Source: CAYFTL01 sp964346145 (GTDB lineage Bacteria > Bacillota > Clostridia > Christensenellales > Aristaeellaceae). From it: a stretch of DNA of 64,000 nt. The stretch covers positions 10,221 to 74,220 of the forward strand of contig CAYFTL010000007.1 in NCBI GenBank assembly GCA_964346145.1, written 5' to 3'. The position numbers were made by a program, and so were the translations under genes. A model generated the notes under the pieces. The model saw only the letters and a program-made list of their open reading frames with translations. It was not told where the DNA came from and did no database searches. The first letter of the stretch is position 1. The number at the start of each line of letters is the position of its first letter. Of this stretch, positions 50,850 through 59,765 are shown piece by piece.

Positions 50850-52043
50850 TTAAAATTTATCAGTGTAATACACCGGGCGATTTATAAACAGTTTCTCCAT
50901 ATCCGGATTGTCGTTGATCAATTCCACGTCGTTTCGATAAAGCGCCTGGTGTAAACTCAAATAGCCGGTGATCAACGGTACCAACGCCTGTACGCTCAGC
51001 TTCAAGTCTGCATCGCCCTGGGTACGCTGCGCCTTCAGCACACCATTCGCGAACTCAATGCTATAGCAGCCACTGTTTCTCTCCAGAAAATCGTCCTGCA
51101 CTTCGATCACCAGTTGCCCACAACCCTCAGGAGCGCGCAACATGTTGAGCGCTTTTTCAACATCTACCACCCTGGCCATGCCCGTAAAATCACCTTTTAC
51201 CGTGCACTCATATGGATTGTCGAGCAGCGCCGGCAGGTTCAAATCTCCGGGCGCTTCCAACAGAATTTTGTTGTATTGAGCGCGCAATTTATACACAAAG
51301 CCCAGTATATTGTGCAGCCCATTCTTGCCGATGAACGCCCAATCGATCACCCTAACCACATTTCCGTAGCCGCTTTCCTTATCTTCCGCCGGTTCGAACA
51401 TAATATATGCCTGGGCAGCACCTACTTCGTCGGCAAAAATGTAACGGTAACGCTTATGCTTTAGCGCACTTCCTTTCAACAGATTCTTCCAGTTGGCTTC
51501 ACTGCGGTCGATGGCCAGGTTGTAGTGCTTGGCAAAAACATCGTAAACCGCTTGAAAGTCAGCAAAGCCCTCGGGCTCTTCCCACATGCGCACATTCAAA
51601 TTATGCTTAAACACACCCAGTTGGCTGAGCGGCAAGGAGCACCTGTAAGGCATGGGGGTAAGTTCATAGCCAAATTGACGGTAATACCCGTGGGAAAATG
51701 GATATAACACCGAAAACACTTGGCCGTCCACATCCATTTGCTCAAACATGGCGCGAAATATTGCCTTGATTCCCCCTTTGGCGCGCGCTTCAGGCAATGA
51801 TGCCACGCCGCCGATGCCGCCCATTCCGGTGATCTGTCCTTCGAAGTGCACCCGATACGGCCAGTTGATTAGCCCCGCGGTCATTTTCCCTTCGTCATCG
51901 AAACAGCCCCACGAATATTTCCAGGTGTCTTCCTTGGCCGCCTCTTTCTCGGCTTCCTCCTCATCCATCGTGCCCATAAAGGCAATATTTTGAATGCGCC
52001 AAAGGTCAAAAAGCTCCTGTTGTTTCAGCAAACGGATCTCCAT
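50850..52043 (-). CDS. Eis-family N-acetyltransferase
   Basis: A 397-residue protein with the full Eis architecture: GNAT domain with TGMGGIGGVASLPEARAKGG, IKAIFRAMFEQMDVDGQVFS, LYPFSHGYYRQFGYE, a second GNAT half, and an SCP2-like C-terminal domain (GCYSIEFANGVLKAQRTQGD onward). Eis homologues acetylate aminoglycosides or protein lysines; the native target here is unknown. Its stop is followed by a shared terminator. A shorter relative lies at 6706. Confidence 0.93.
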   Translation of the reverse strand: MEIRLLKQQELFDLWRIQNIAFMGTMDEEEAEKEAAKEDTWKYSWGCFDDEGKMTAGLINWPYRVHFEGQITGMGGIGGVASLPEARAKGGIKAIFRAMFEQMDVDGQVFSVLYPFSHGYYRQFGYELTPMPYRCSLPLSQLGVFKHNLNVRMWEEPEGFADFQAVYDVFAKHYNLAIDRSEANWKNLLKGSALKHKRYRYIFADEVGAAQAYIMFEPAEDKESGYGNVVRVIDWAFIGKNGLHNILGFVYKLRAQYNKILLEAPGDLNLPALLDNPYECTVKGDFTGMARVVDVEKALNMLRAPEGCGQLVIEVQDDFLERNSGCYSIEFANGVLKAQRTQGDADLKLSVQALVPLITGYLSLHQALYRNDVELINDNPDMEKLFINRPVYYTDKF

Positions 52044-52046
52044 AAA

Positions 52047-52925
52047 TCAATCCTCCTGTTGTGTTACTTTTTCTAAAAACTGTTTTACCGACAGCTTTGC
52101 CTGATAAACCTGGTTGCGCGGAATTCCTGCATCCAGCGCTCGCTGTGCCGCTTCGTTCAAGCTACTTCCCTCAAAAACATAGCCCAATATCTGTTGATCT
52201 ACGTCCACAGAAGGCAGCGCTGGCCCTTCTTCGGTTTTCGGAACCGTTGCCAAATTCAACACCACACAGTATTCACCCTTGTTGGTCTTGGGGTTTTGCT
52301 TCAATTCTTCTAGCACATATTGGACGCTGCCCCGCAGCGTTTTCTCGTGGAGCTTGGTCAAATCACAGCAAACCACAAGTTGGGCACCGGGCAACACTTC
52401 GCCGATCCTTTCCACCAAATGGACAATGCGGTGGGGGGATTCGTAAATCACGCCAACGCCTATTCTTTTTTTTAGTATATCCCTTAGCTTTTCGTCCAGC
52501 TCTTTTTTGCTTCGCGGCAAAAATCCGTAAAAAGCAAACTCCCGGGTATCAAAGCCGCTGATGGACAACGCGCTGGTCACCGCCGACGGGCCGCTAATGG
52601 GTTGCACCTCGATTCCGGCTTCCCAAGCGGCCTGCACCAACTTATATCCGGGGTCCGAAATTGCCGGAGTACCCGCATCGCAGGCCAGTGCCACAATCAG
52701 ATCCTCTTTGAGCATGCGCTCCACCAACTCGGCCGCCCGCCCCTCCTCATTGTGTTGATGATAAGAAATCATGGGCTTGGAAATGCCCAAATGGCTCAGC
52801 AGCTTAAGCGTTACGCGCGTGTCTTCGGCCGCCACCAAATCACAATTTTCAAACGCCCACCGGAGCCTCGGGCTCAAATCCGACAGGTTGCCTATGGGCG
52901 TGCCCACCACATACAGTTTGCTCAC
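52047..52925 (-). CDS. rsmI: 16S rRNA (cytidine-1402-2'-O)-methyltransferase
   Basis: A 292-residue RsmI/YraL tetrapyrrole-methylase-fold enzyme. Marks are LYVVGTPIGNLSDLSPRL, AAEDTRVTLKLLSHLGI, MISYHQHNE, ALACDAGTPAISDPGYKLV, GPSAVTSALSISGFD, FYGFLPRSKKE and YESPHRI. The GTG at 52925 behind AAGGGG is preferred because the protein starts right at the fold. It follows rsmH by 40 bases; both enzymes act on the same nucleotide of 16S rRNA in E. coli. Confidence 0.95.
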   Translation of the reverse strand: MSKLYVVGTPIGNLSDLSPRLRWAFENCDLVAAEDTRVTLKLLSHLGISKPMISYHQHNEEGRAAELVERMLKEDLIVALACDAGTPAISDPGYKLVQAAWEAGIEVQPISGPSAVTSALSISGFDTREFAFYGFLPRSKKELDEKLRDILKKRIGVGVIYESPHRIVHLVERIGEVLPGAQLVVCCDLTKLHEKTLRGSVQYVLEELKQNPKTNKGEYCVVLNLATVPKTEEGPALPSVDVDQQILGYVFEGSSLNEAAQRALDAGIPRNQVYQAKLSVKQFLEKVTQQED

Positions 52926-52965
52926 ATTCTTACCCCTTCGCACAAAATTGATAACACTTCCAAGC

Positions 52966-53925
52966 TTATTCCTCGACAACCAACTTCTCGGCTATGCGCA
53001 GCGTAGCGCTGCGCGCCCTCGGGTTGCGCTCGAGTTCTTCAGCGCCGGCCGTGATCGGCTTTCGTGTAATTTGTTTGATTTGCGCCTTTTTGCCGCACAC
53101 GCAAACCGGAAACTCGGGTGGACACTCGCACGGGTTGACCAGACGCCTAAAACAATTTTTAACGATTCTATCCTCCAGCGAATGAAAGGCTATCACGCAC
53201 AATCTTCCGCCGGGCTTGAGCAAGCTTACTGCATCTTCCAGCGCAGCGTTTAAGGGGGTAAGCTCGTCGTTCACCGCAATCCGAAGCGCCTGAAAACTGC
53301 GCCGAGCCGGATGGGATCCATCCTTGGCCCGCACCTTTTTGGGGATAGCCGCATCAATTATATCCACCAATTGCGCCGTGGTCTCTATGGGGACTTTTTT
53401 TCGCCTATCTACAATGACCCGCGCAATCTGCACCGCCCATTTTTCTTCACCGTAATCCCGCAAAACCCGGCTAATCTCCTGAAGCGGCCAGCTGTTGACC
53501 AGCTCTTTGGCGCTAAACTGTTGGGACTGGTCCATGCGCATGTCCAGCGGCGCGTCATCGTGGTAGGAAAAACCACGCTCCCGCTCGTCCAACTGGTGGG
53601 AAGACACTCCCAAATCAAGCAACATGCCATCTATAGAGGTTAGGCCGATGCCGCGGAGCAGTTCTTTCACATCATGAAAGTTTCCACGCAGCACTTTAAA
53701 GGCAGGCTTTCCATCCTCTTGTAGAGCTCCAAGCCGCTGCGTTGCGGCGCGAATGGCATTTTCATCCCGGTCTATGCCGATCAACATTCCTTCATTCAGG
53801 CGTTTTAAAATTTCCCCTGAATGACCTGCGCCGCCCAATGTTCCATCCACGTAGGTGCCGCATGGCCGGATCTGCAATCCTTGCAAGCACTCTTCCAGCA
53901 GCACCGGCTCGTGTTCAAATTTCAT
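52966..53925 (-). CDS. rsmH: 16S rRNA (cytosine-1402-N4)-methyltransferase
   Basis: A 319-residue MraW/RsmH. Sequence marks: HEPVLLEECLQGLQIRPCG, YVDGTLGGAGHSGEIL (SAM loop), GIDRDENAI, DGMLLDLGVSSHQLDERERGFSY, SHPARRSFQALRIAVNDEL, IAFHSLEDRIVK. An extra CECPPEFPVCVCG cysteine group is present, as in many Firmicutes. The start overlaps the folC stop (ATGA), so they are coupled. Normally this gene sits in the mraZ-ftsL division cluster, which is not here. Confidence 0.96.
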   Translation of the reverse strand: MKFEHEPVLLEECLQGLQIRPCGTYVDGTLGGAGHSGEILKRLNEGMLIGIDRDENAIRAATQRLGALQEDGKPAFKVLRGNFHDVKELLRGIGLTSIDGMLLDLGVSSHQLDERERGFSYHDDAPLDMRMDQSQQFSAKELVNSWPLQEISRVLRDYGEEKWAVQIARVIVDRRKKVPIETTAQLVDIIDAAIPKKVRAKDGSHPARRSFQALRIAVNDELTPLNAALEDAVSLLKPGGRLCVIAFHSLEDRIVKNCFRRLVNPCECPPEFPVCVCGKKAQIKQITRKPITAGAEELERNPRARSATLRIAEKLVVEE

Positions 53926-55199
53926 AACCAATCTTCCCCCATAAGCAGCGGACGCACCGCTCCCACCAAATACAGCGAACCGCTCACCAACAGCACGCCC
54001 TCCTCGCCACACAAATCCGTAGCTTGTCTAAGCGCCGAAAGAACATTCTGGTTCACCACCGCTTCTACGCCCAAATCCTTGTAGCGCTGGGCCAGCGCTT
54101 GAGCGTCGACTGCCCGAGGCTCGTCTACCCGGGTTACCACCGCACGGTCGGCTATTTTTGCAAACTGGCCGCTGACCTTGTCCACCGCCTTGTCGGACAT
54201 CATCGCTGTCAGTAGCACCACCGGCCTTCCTTGCAGGTGTTGCCGTACAAAGTTCACCAGCGCTTTGGCCCCACCTTCGTTGTGGGCTCCGTCCAATAGC
54301 GCCCGCTCTCCTATCCATTCCAAGCGCCCGGGCCACCGTGCGCTGCTCACACCTTGCAGTGCGCACTCCTTATCTAACTCAAACAACGGCTGCAGCAACC
54401 CTAGTAGCGTCAAAGCCACCATAGCATTTCCAACTTGGTGAACTCCGGGCAGTTTGATTTGCGCCTCAACCCTGCCCCACACCGGCAATTGGGCTGCAAA
54501 CCAGGTTCCGTGGGCATCCTGATCCACAATATCCATTTCGCTTGCGCTCAAATCGTACAGGTCGCCCCCGCGCTGCTCGCACACATCGGCAAATACCTTA
54601 CGCACCCGTTCCTGCTGGGGGTGCAGCACCACCGGCACGCCGGGTTTAATAATGCCCGCCTTTTCATAAGCTATCTGCTCTACCGTATCCCCCAGCAACT
54701 TGGTGTGGTCTAGCGAGATGCTGCTCACCGCACAAACCACAGGCCTGATCACGTTGGTAGGGTCAAGCCTGCCGCCAAGCCCCACTTCAATCACAGCCGC
54801 ATCAACCTTTTGCATCGCAAAAAAACAAAATGCGATTGCCGTGCCCAGTTCAAAACTAGTCGGCTCAAGCCCCAGCCGCTCCACCTCGTCCCGAATGATT
54901 CCGGCAACGTGCGCCAACTGCACATCGCTGATCGGTTCTCCGCACAAAGAAATCCGTTCGTTGTATTTGCTCAAAAATGGCGATGTATACAGCCCGGTGC
55001 GCAGTCCACAATTGCGCAACCCCCGCTCCACCATACAGCAAATCGAACCTTTTCCGTTCGTCCCGGCCACGTGCACGCATTTGAGTGCATCCTGCGGGTT
55101 GCCCAGTGCCGCCAGCAAAGCGCGCATATTGTCCAGGCCGTGTTTGCTGCCCGTGTACCGTGCGTTGTGAATCCACTCTATCGCTTGTTGTGCGTTCAT
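53922..55199 (-). CDS. folC: Folylpolyglutamate synthase / dihydrofolate synthase
   Basis: A 425-residue Mur-ligase-fold enzyme adding glutamate to folates. Visible are CVHVAGTNGKGSICCMVERG (P-loop), GLYTSPFLSKYNERISLCGE, ELGTAIAFCFFA, VGLGGRLDPTNVI, SISLDHTKLLGDTVEQIA, KAGIIKPGVPVV, WPGRLEWIGERALLDGAHNE. ATG 55199 follows GGGGGAT. It is located between valS and rsmH, all on the minus strand. Confidence 0.96.
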   Translation of the reverse strand: MNAQQAIEWIHNARYTGSKHGLDNMRALLAALGNPQDALKCVHVAGTNGKGSICCMVERGLRNCGLRTGLYTSPFLSKYNERISLCGEPISDVQLAHVAGIIRDEVERLGLEPTSFELGTAIAFCFFAMQKVDAAVIEVGLGGRLDPTNVIRPVVCAVSSISLDHTKLLGDTVEQIAYEKAGIIKPGVPVVLHPQQERVRKVFADVCEQRGGDLYDLSASEMDIVDQDAHGTWFAAQLPVWGRVEAQIKLPGVHQVGNAMVALTLLGLLQPLFELDKECALQGVSSARWPGRLEWIGERALLDGAHNEGGAKALVNFVRQHLQGRPVVLLTAMMSDKAVDKVSGQFAKIADRAVVTRVDEPRAVDAQALAQRYKDLGVEAVVNQNVLSALRQATDLCGEEGVLLVSGSLYLVGAVRPLLMGEDWL

Positions 55200-55291
55200 A
55201 ATTGCCGTTATCCCCCGAATCATCCCATAAAATCTCAAAAAGAGCGAAGCAGCTCGCTCCGCCCTTTTAAATTATACTATAGTTGCGTGCA

Positions 55292-57964
55292 TTACGCTAG
55301 CGATTTCAGCTCTTCAATCCGCTCGCTTAAGTCGGCCAGCATCTGCTTATTGGTCTCCAGTTTTTCCCGTTCGGCCTGCACCAGGTTTTCCGGTGCCTTG
55401 CCGACAAATCCGGGATTGTTCAGCTTGCCCTGGGCGCGCGCAAGCTCGCTTTCAAGCTTGGCCTGATCCTTGTTAAGGCGCGCAAGCTCTTTTTCGATAT
55501 CTACCAGTTCGCCCAGCGGAATGAACAGCTCGCCTGCCGAACAAACCGCCGAAGCCGATTTCTCAGGATTTGTATCCCCTTCGCCAATCAGCTCAACGCT
55601 GGTGCTGAAAGCCAAACGCTTCAAATATCCTTCGGCTTCCAGCAGAGTGCTTGCCCAACCTTCCCGCGCCCGCAGAATAAGGCTGGCCTTGCGCCCGGGC
55701 GTTACATTCATCTGGGCACGCAAATTGCGCACCGCGCGAATGATCTCCATTACGCCCTCCATCTTAGCCGCGTCTTGAGCGAAATCCAGCTCCTCATAAG
55801 CCTGCGGCCAGCTGGAAATCATAACGCTCTCGTCGGTTCCCGGCAAATAGCGGTACACCTCATCGGTCAAAAACGGCATAAACGGGTGTAGCATTTTCAA
55901 TATGCCTACCAGTACATGATATAACACGCTGCGCGCCGTATCCCGCTGCTTGGCGTCGTCGCTGTTTAAGCGCAGCTTAGCAAGCTCTATATACCAGTCG
56001 CAAAAAGTGCTCCAGGCAAAATCGTACAAATTCTGCGCCGCGATGCCTAGGTCGTAGTCTTCCATATTAGCGGTTATGCCCCGCAGCGTGCGCTGGAATT
56101 CGTGCAAAATCCAGCGGTCGGCGATGTCCAGCGCCTCCACGTCCACAGGCAAGCCGTCGTGCTGGATCGGCTGCCATTCGCCCAGGTTCATCAGCACAAA
56201 CCGGGATGCGTTCCAAATTTTGTTGGCAAAGTTTCGGTTGGCTTCCATGCGCTCGGCCGAATAACGCATGTCGTTGCCTGGCGACACGCCCATGGCCAAC
56301 GAGAACCGGAGCGCATCACATCCGTACTCTTCAATCACCTTCAGCGGATCGATTCCGTTGTCCAAAGATTTGGACATCTTGCGTCCCTGATCATCGCGCA
56401 CCATTCCGTGGAGCAATAAGGTGTGGAAAGGCGCTTCTCCGGTTTGCTCGAGTCCTGAAAAGATCATGCGTGCATCCCAGAAGAAGATGATGTCAGCGCC
56501 GGAGCATAGCACCGATGTGGGGTAATAATACTCCAAATCCTCGGTCTTTTCCGGCCAACCCAATGTGGAAAAGGGCCACAACGCCGAAGAAAACCAGGTA
56601 TCCAGCACATCTTCGTCCTGATGCAGGTTTCTACCTGCGCATTTGGGACAGCCATCCGGCGCAGTGCGCGAAACGATAATTTCGTTGCAGTCCTGGCAAT
56701 AGTAGGCCGGAATCCTGTGCCCCCACCATAGCTGGCGCGAAATACACCAATCGCGCACGTTTTCCATCCAATTGTAATAAGTCTTTTCAAACCGTTCTGG
56801 AATGATTTTGATGGTGCCATCCTTCACTACGTCAATGGCAGGCTTGGCCAGCGGCTTCATCTTTACAAACCACTGGGTCGACACGATGGATTCTACGGTC
56901 TCGTGGCAGCGGTAGCAGGTGCCTACGTTGTGCTTTAGCGGCTCGGTTTTCACCAACAGTCCAAGCGCTTCCAAGTCTTTAAGCACTGCCTTGCGGCACT
57001 CCATCCGGTCCATACCTGCATACTTGCCCGCATGCTCGTTCATGGTGCCATCGTCGTTCATCACGCGCAGCACTTCCAGGTTGTGGCGCATGCCCACTTC
57101 AAAGTCATTGGGGTCGTGAGCGGGCGTCATCTTCACCGCCCCGGTTCCAAACTCTATGTCCACATAATCGTCGGCTACCACCGGAATTTCCCGGTCCATC
57201 AAGGGCAACGTTATCGTCTTGCCCATCAGCGCGCTATAGCGTTCATCCTCCGGATTCACCGCCACACCGGTATCCCCCAGCATGGTTTCAGGCCGAGTAG
57301 TCGCCACAATCAGGTCGATTCCATCCTGGCCGGGGTAGCGAATGTACCACAGCTTGGAATCCTGCTCTTCATATTCTACCTCGGCGTCGGACAGCGCCGT
57401 TCCGCACACCGGGCACCAATTGATGATGCGGTTGCCCCTGTAAATCAATCCCTTTTCATACAGGTTTACAAAAACTTCAATGACCGCCTTGTTGAGCCCT
57501 TCGTCCATGGTAAAGCGTTCGCGCTCCCAGTCGCAGCTGGCGCCCAACTTGCGCTGCTGCTTAACAATGTTGCGGCCATATTTTTCGCGCCAGGCCCATG
57601 CGCGCTCCAAAAACGCTTCACGACCAATCTCTTCCTTGGTCAGCCCCTCCTCTTTCAAGGCGTCCACCAGCTTCACCTCAGTGGCAATAGAGGCATGATC
57701 GGTGCCGGGCACCCACAGTGTTGGGTCTCCTTTCATCCTGTGGTAACGAATCAATGCATCCTGAGGCAAAATATCCAGCGCGTGGCCCATATGCAGATTG
57801 CCGGTAATGTTAGGCGGCGGCATCACGATTACGAAAGGCTTCACGCCTTCCTTTTTGGTACCCCTAAAATATCCTTTTTGTTCCCACTCGTCGTATAGGC
57901 GAGCCTCCACCGCGTGTGGATCAAACACTTTAGCCATCTGTCCGTATGTCTTTCGACCTTGCAT
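55292..57964 (-). CDS. valS: Valyl-tRNA synthetase
   Basis: An 890-residue class Ia synthetase charging tRNA-Val. HMGH (HIGH) motif at 58-61 within MPPPNITGNLHMGHALD, the editing domain motif GTDHASIATEVKL nearby and TRPETMLGDTGVAVNP, KMSKS at 529-533, the anticodon-binding helices and the C-terminal coiled coil (NKDQAKLESELARAQGKL) are all present. It is controlled by the T-box leader upstream. ATG 57964 follows GAGGAG. Confidence 0.98.
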   Translation of the reverse strand: MQGRKTYGQMAKVFDPHAVEARLYDEWEQKGYFRGTKKEGVKPFVIVMPPPNITGNLHMGHALDILPQDALIRYHRMKGDPTLWVPGTDHASIATEVKLVDALKEEGLTKEEIGREAFLERAWAWREKYGRNIVKQQRKLGASCDWERERFTMDEGLNKAVIEVFVNLYEKGLIYRGNRIINWCPVCGTALSDAEVEYEEQDSKLWYIRYPGQDGIDLIVATTRPETMLGDTGVAVNPEDERYSALMGKTITLPLMDREIPVVADDYVDIEFGTGAVKMTPAHDPNDFEVGMRHNLEVLRVMNDDGTMNEHAGKYAGMDRMECRKAVLKDLEALGLLVKTEPLKHNVGTCYRCHETVESIVSTQWFVKMKPLAKPAIDVVKDGTIKIIPERFEKTYYNWMENVRDWCISRQLWWGHRIPAYYCQDCNEIIVSRTAPDGCPKCAGRNLHQDEDVLDTWFSSALWPFSTLGWPEKTEDLEYYYPTSVLCSGADIIFFWDARMIFSGLEQTGEAPFHTLLLHGMVRDDQGRKMSKSLDNGIDPLKVIEEYGCDALRFSLAMGVSPGNDMRYSAERMEANRNFANKIWNASRFVLMNLGEWQPIQHDGLPVDVEALDIADRWILHEFQRTLRGITANMEDYDLGIAAQNLYDFAWSTFCDWYIELAKLRLNSDDAKQRDTARSVLYHVLVGILKMLHPFMPFLTDEVYRYLPGTDESVMISSWPQAYEELDFAQDAAKMEGVMEIIRAVRNLRAQMNVTPGRKASLILRAREGWASTLLEAEGYLKRLAFSTSVELIGEGDTNPEKSASAVCSAGELFIPLGELVDIEKELARLNKDQAKLESELARAQGKLNNPGFVGKAPENLVQAEREKLETNKQMLADLSERIEELKSLA

Positions 57965-58159
57965 AAAAGCAAACTCCTCTCAATCGTTTACGTATTTTTT
58001 GTGTTGTGAGCCTGATGTCTATAATCTGTCAAGCGGATCATTCGTTTTGACTATTTTTTTGTTTCGACCGGCGCGACACCCCAGAAACGGTCCATCCTGC
58101 AAGCTTTAAATCCATCTTTTGCAACAGATAGCCCCTTCATCCTTATCGCCTCCTTAACC

Positions 58160-58418
58160 TTTGTATAAAAAAGCCGCCCACGTCCAAAAGGACGGAGCGA
58201 ACCGTGGTACCACCTTTTTAAACATGCCGAAATTCGGCCTGCCTACTCTATGCGCTGCATGGGGCGCACCCCAAAAAGGCTACTCAAACTTTCACCCTTC
58301 AACCTCAAAAGCGACGTTCGGTGTGCCTCTATCCCGGACAGCCTTTCAGCCTTTAGAGCCGTCCTCTCTGCTGGAGCTGCACCCCTACTCCTCTTCGTCA
58401 TCGGCGTATATTCAACAT
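58160..58418 (-). promoter_or_regulatory. T-box riboswitch leader of valS
   Basis: The minus-strand leader carries the T-box core AAGGTGGTACCACGGTT (58200-58216) and a terminator hairpin with T run (58167-58200). A stem I region rich in GA motifs (GATGACGAAGAGGAGTA) starts the leader. A GTC codon at 58313-58315 in the context GAACGTCGC is a candidate valine specifier; I place it with modest confidence. Uncharged tRNA-Val would stabilise the antiterminator and allow valS transcription. Confidence 0.93.
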
Positions 58419-58424
58419 ACAATT

Positions 58425-58453
58425 ATTATACAAAACGAAAACCGCTGCGTCAA
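58425..58453 (-). promoter_or_regulatory. Sigma-A promoter for the valS T-box transcript
   Basis: TTGACG (58448-58453) and TATAAT (58425-58430) with a 17-base spacer. The -35 box overlaps the stop codon of pgsA. Confidence 0.8.
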
Positions 58454-58983
58454 GCTTTGCCTACCGGCTTGTCAAACAAATAACCCAACGCGTACACAAT
58501 CATGGCTGCAACCGAAAAACCCATCGCAATATACATCAGCGCCAAGCCCATCTGGTACAGCCAGCGTACATCGTACCAGGGGTACACCCCTACCACCGCA
58601 ACAATAAACAGGACTGTGGCCGTCTTGCCCAGCCAGTTGGCCATCACTACCACGTTTTTCCGCCTGAGCAAAAACACCGAACCCGCCATCATAATCAGCT
58701 CTTTGCCCAGCATTACCCCCAGGATCAACCAGGGCACCCGTCCGCTTTCTCCCAAACAAAACAGCATACTCAAAAGCATCAATTTATCGGCCAACGGGTC
58801 AAACAATTTACCAAAGGGAGTCACTTGGTTCCACTTGCGCGCCAAATAACCGTCTAACCAGTCAGTAGCAGCCGCCACCAGGTAAATAATCAGCGCCACC
58901 GCCGGGTGCACATTGTAAAACGCCCACACAAACACGGGAATCAGTGCCATGCGCAGCCCCGTGAGCAAATTGGGCAAATTCAT
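58450..58983 (-). CDS. pgsA: CDP-diacylglycerol-glycerol-3-phosphate 3-phosphatidyltransferase
   Basis: A 177-residue membrane enzyme making phosphatidylglycerol phosphate. The CDP-alcohol phosphatidyltransferase motif is complete: ATDWLDGYLARKWNQVTPFG followed by KLFDPLADKL (D-x2-D-G-x2-A-R ... G-x3-D-x3-D). Four or five membrane helices follow. The N-terminal MNLPNLLTGLRMALIPVFV is standard. Its 3' end carries the -35 box of the valS promoter. Confidence 0.96.
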   Translation of the reverse strand: MNLPNLLTGLRMALIPVFVWAFYNVHPAVALIIYLVAAATDWLDGYLARKWNQVTPFGKLFDPLADKLMLLSMLFCLGESGRVPWLILGVMLGKELIMMAGSVFLLRRKNVVVMANWLGKTATVLFIVAVVGVYPWYDVRWLYQMGLALMYIAMGFSVAAMIVYALGYLFDKPVGKA

Positions 58984-59029
58984 ACTTACATTCTTCCCTT
59001 CTGGTAAACCTTATCTGTAACCGAGTCCA

Positions 59030-59512
59030 CTATTTTTGGCTGCTGCCCAGCATACCACTTCCCCGCTGTGAGGGTATAGCCTTCAGGCTATCGTAATCCA
59101 CTTCGACAACCTGCGCTTGCGGCAATTCTAAAAACAAAGCTTGAGCAATCGCTTTTTCATAAGGGTAGATCGCTATCCCCTCCGGCACTTCAGCCTGCTC
59201 CTTTGCAATTGCAATCGGGTAAGGATTCAAATTGGTTACCGGACACAACCACTCTCCGCGAAATCCGCTGTCGATCACGCCGCTGCGCTGGGCAATCCCC
59301 CGGCTTCCCGTGCTTCCCCGCTCTTTAATGATAAATACATACCCCGCATCAAAAGCGCTGGCGATCCCGGTGGGAATCATTCGGGTCTCGTGGGGCGCAA
59401 TAAACACATAATCTTCCTCAAAACAAGCATATAAATCATATCCGGCATCTTCTGCCCGCTTGCTGGGAATGGTTGCGCCCGCGCGCATCTTGGCAAAGCA
59501 TATTTCCGGCAT
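59030..59512 (-). CDS. dut: dUTP diphosphatase (trimeric dUTPase family)
   Basis: A 160-residue dUTPase-fold protein. Motifs: EDAGYDLYA (I), IPTGIASAF (II), ERGSTGSRGIAQRSGVIDSGFRGEW (III) and the C-terminal SQRGSGMLGSSQK (V), which closes over the nucleotide. It removes dUTP and supplies dUMP. The motif II/III spacing is slightly unusual, so a dCTP-deaminase-like variant cannot be wholly excluded. ATG 59512 follows GAGGAG. Confidence 0.88.
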   Translation of the reverse strand: MPEICFAKMRAGATIPSKRAEDAGYDLYACFEEDYVFIAPHETRMIPTGIASAFDAGYVFIIKERGSTGSRGIAQRSGVIDSGFRGEWLCPVTNLNPYPIAIAKEQAEVPEGIAIYPYEKAIAQALFLELPQAQVVEVDYDSLKAIPSQRGSGMLGSSQK

Positions 59513-59705
59513 TGTATAGCTCCTCATAAATATTCCCGTTTTACAAGTTCTCGAACATTATACTACAAATTCCCCTTCCCAACAACGCCGCGCCCCTCTT
59601 CTCATCGATATTTAATAATGCCTCTATAAAAACACGAACATTTTTCCCATTCGAATGCCCGAGCTTTAACGCCCGTCCCCTTTACGCACCCCACCTGGGT
59701 TGTGC

Positions 59706-59711
59706 TATAAT
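59706..59711 (+). promoter_or_regulatory. Possible -10 box for purL
   Basis: TATAAT with a poor upstream TTTACG (59681-59686, 19-base spacer), 55 bases before the purL start. Confidence 0.35.
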
Positions 59712-59765
59712 GTGTATATCGTTTGTATTATTTATCAACAATATCCTGAACAGGAGTGATTAGAA

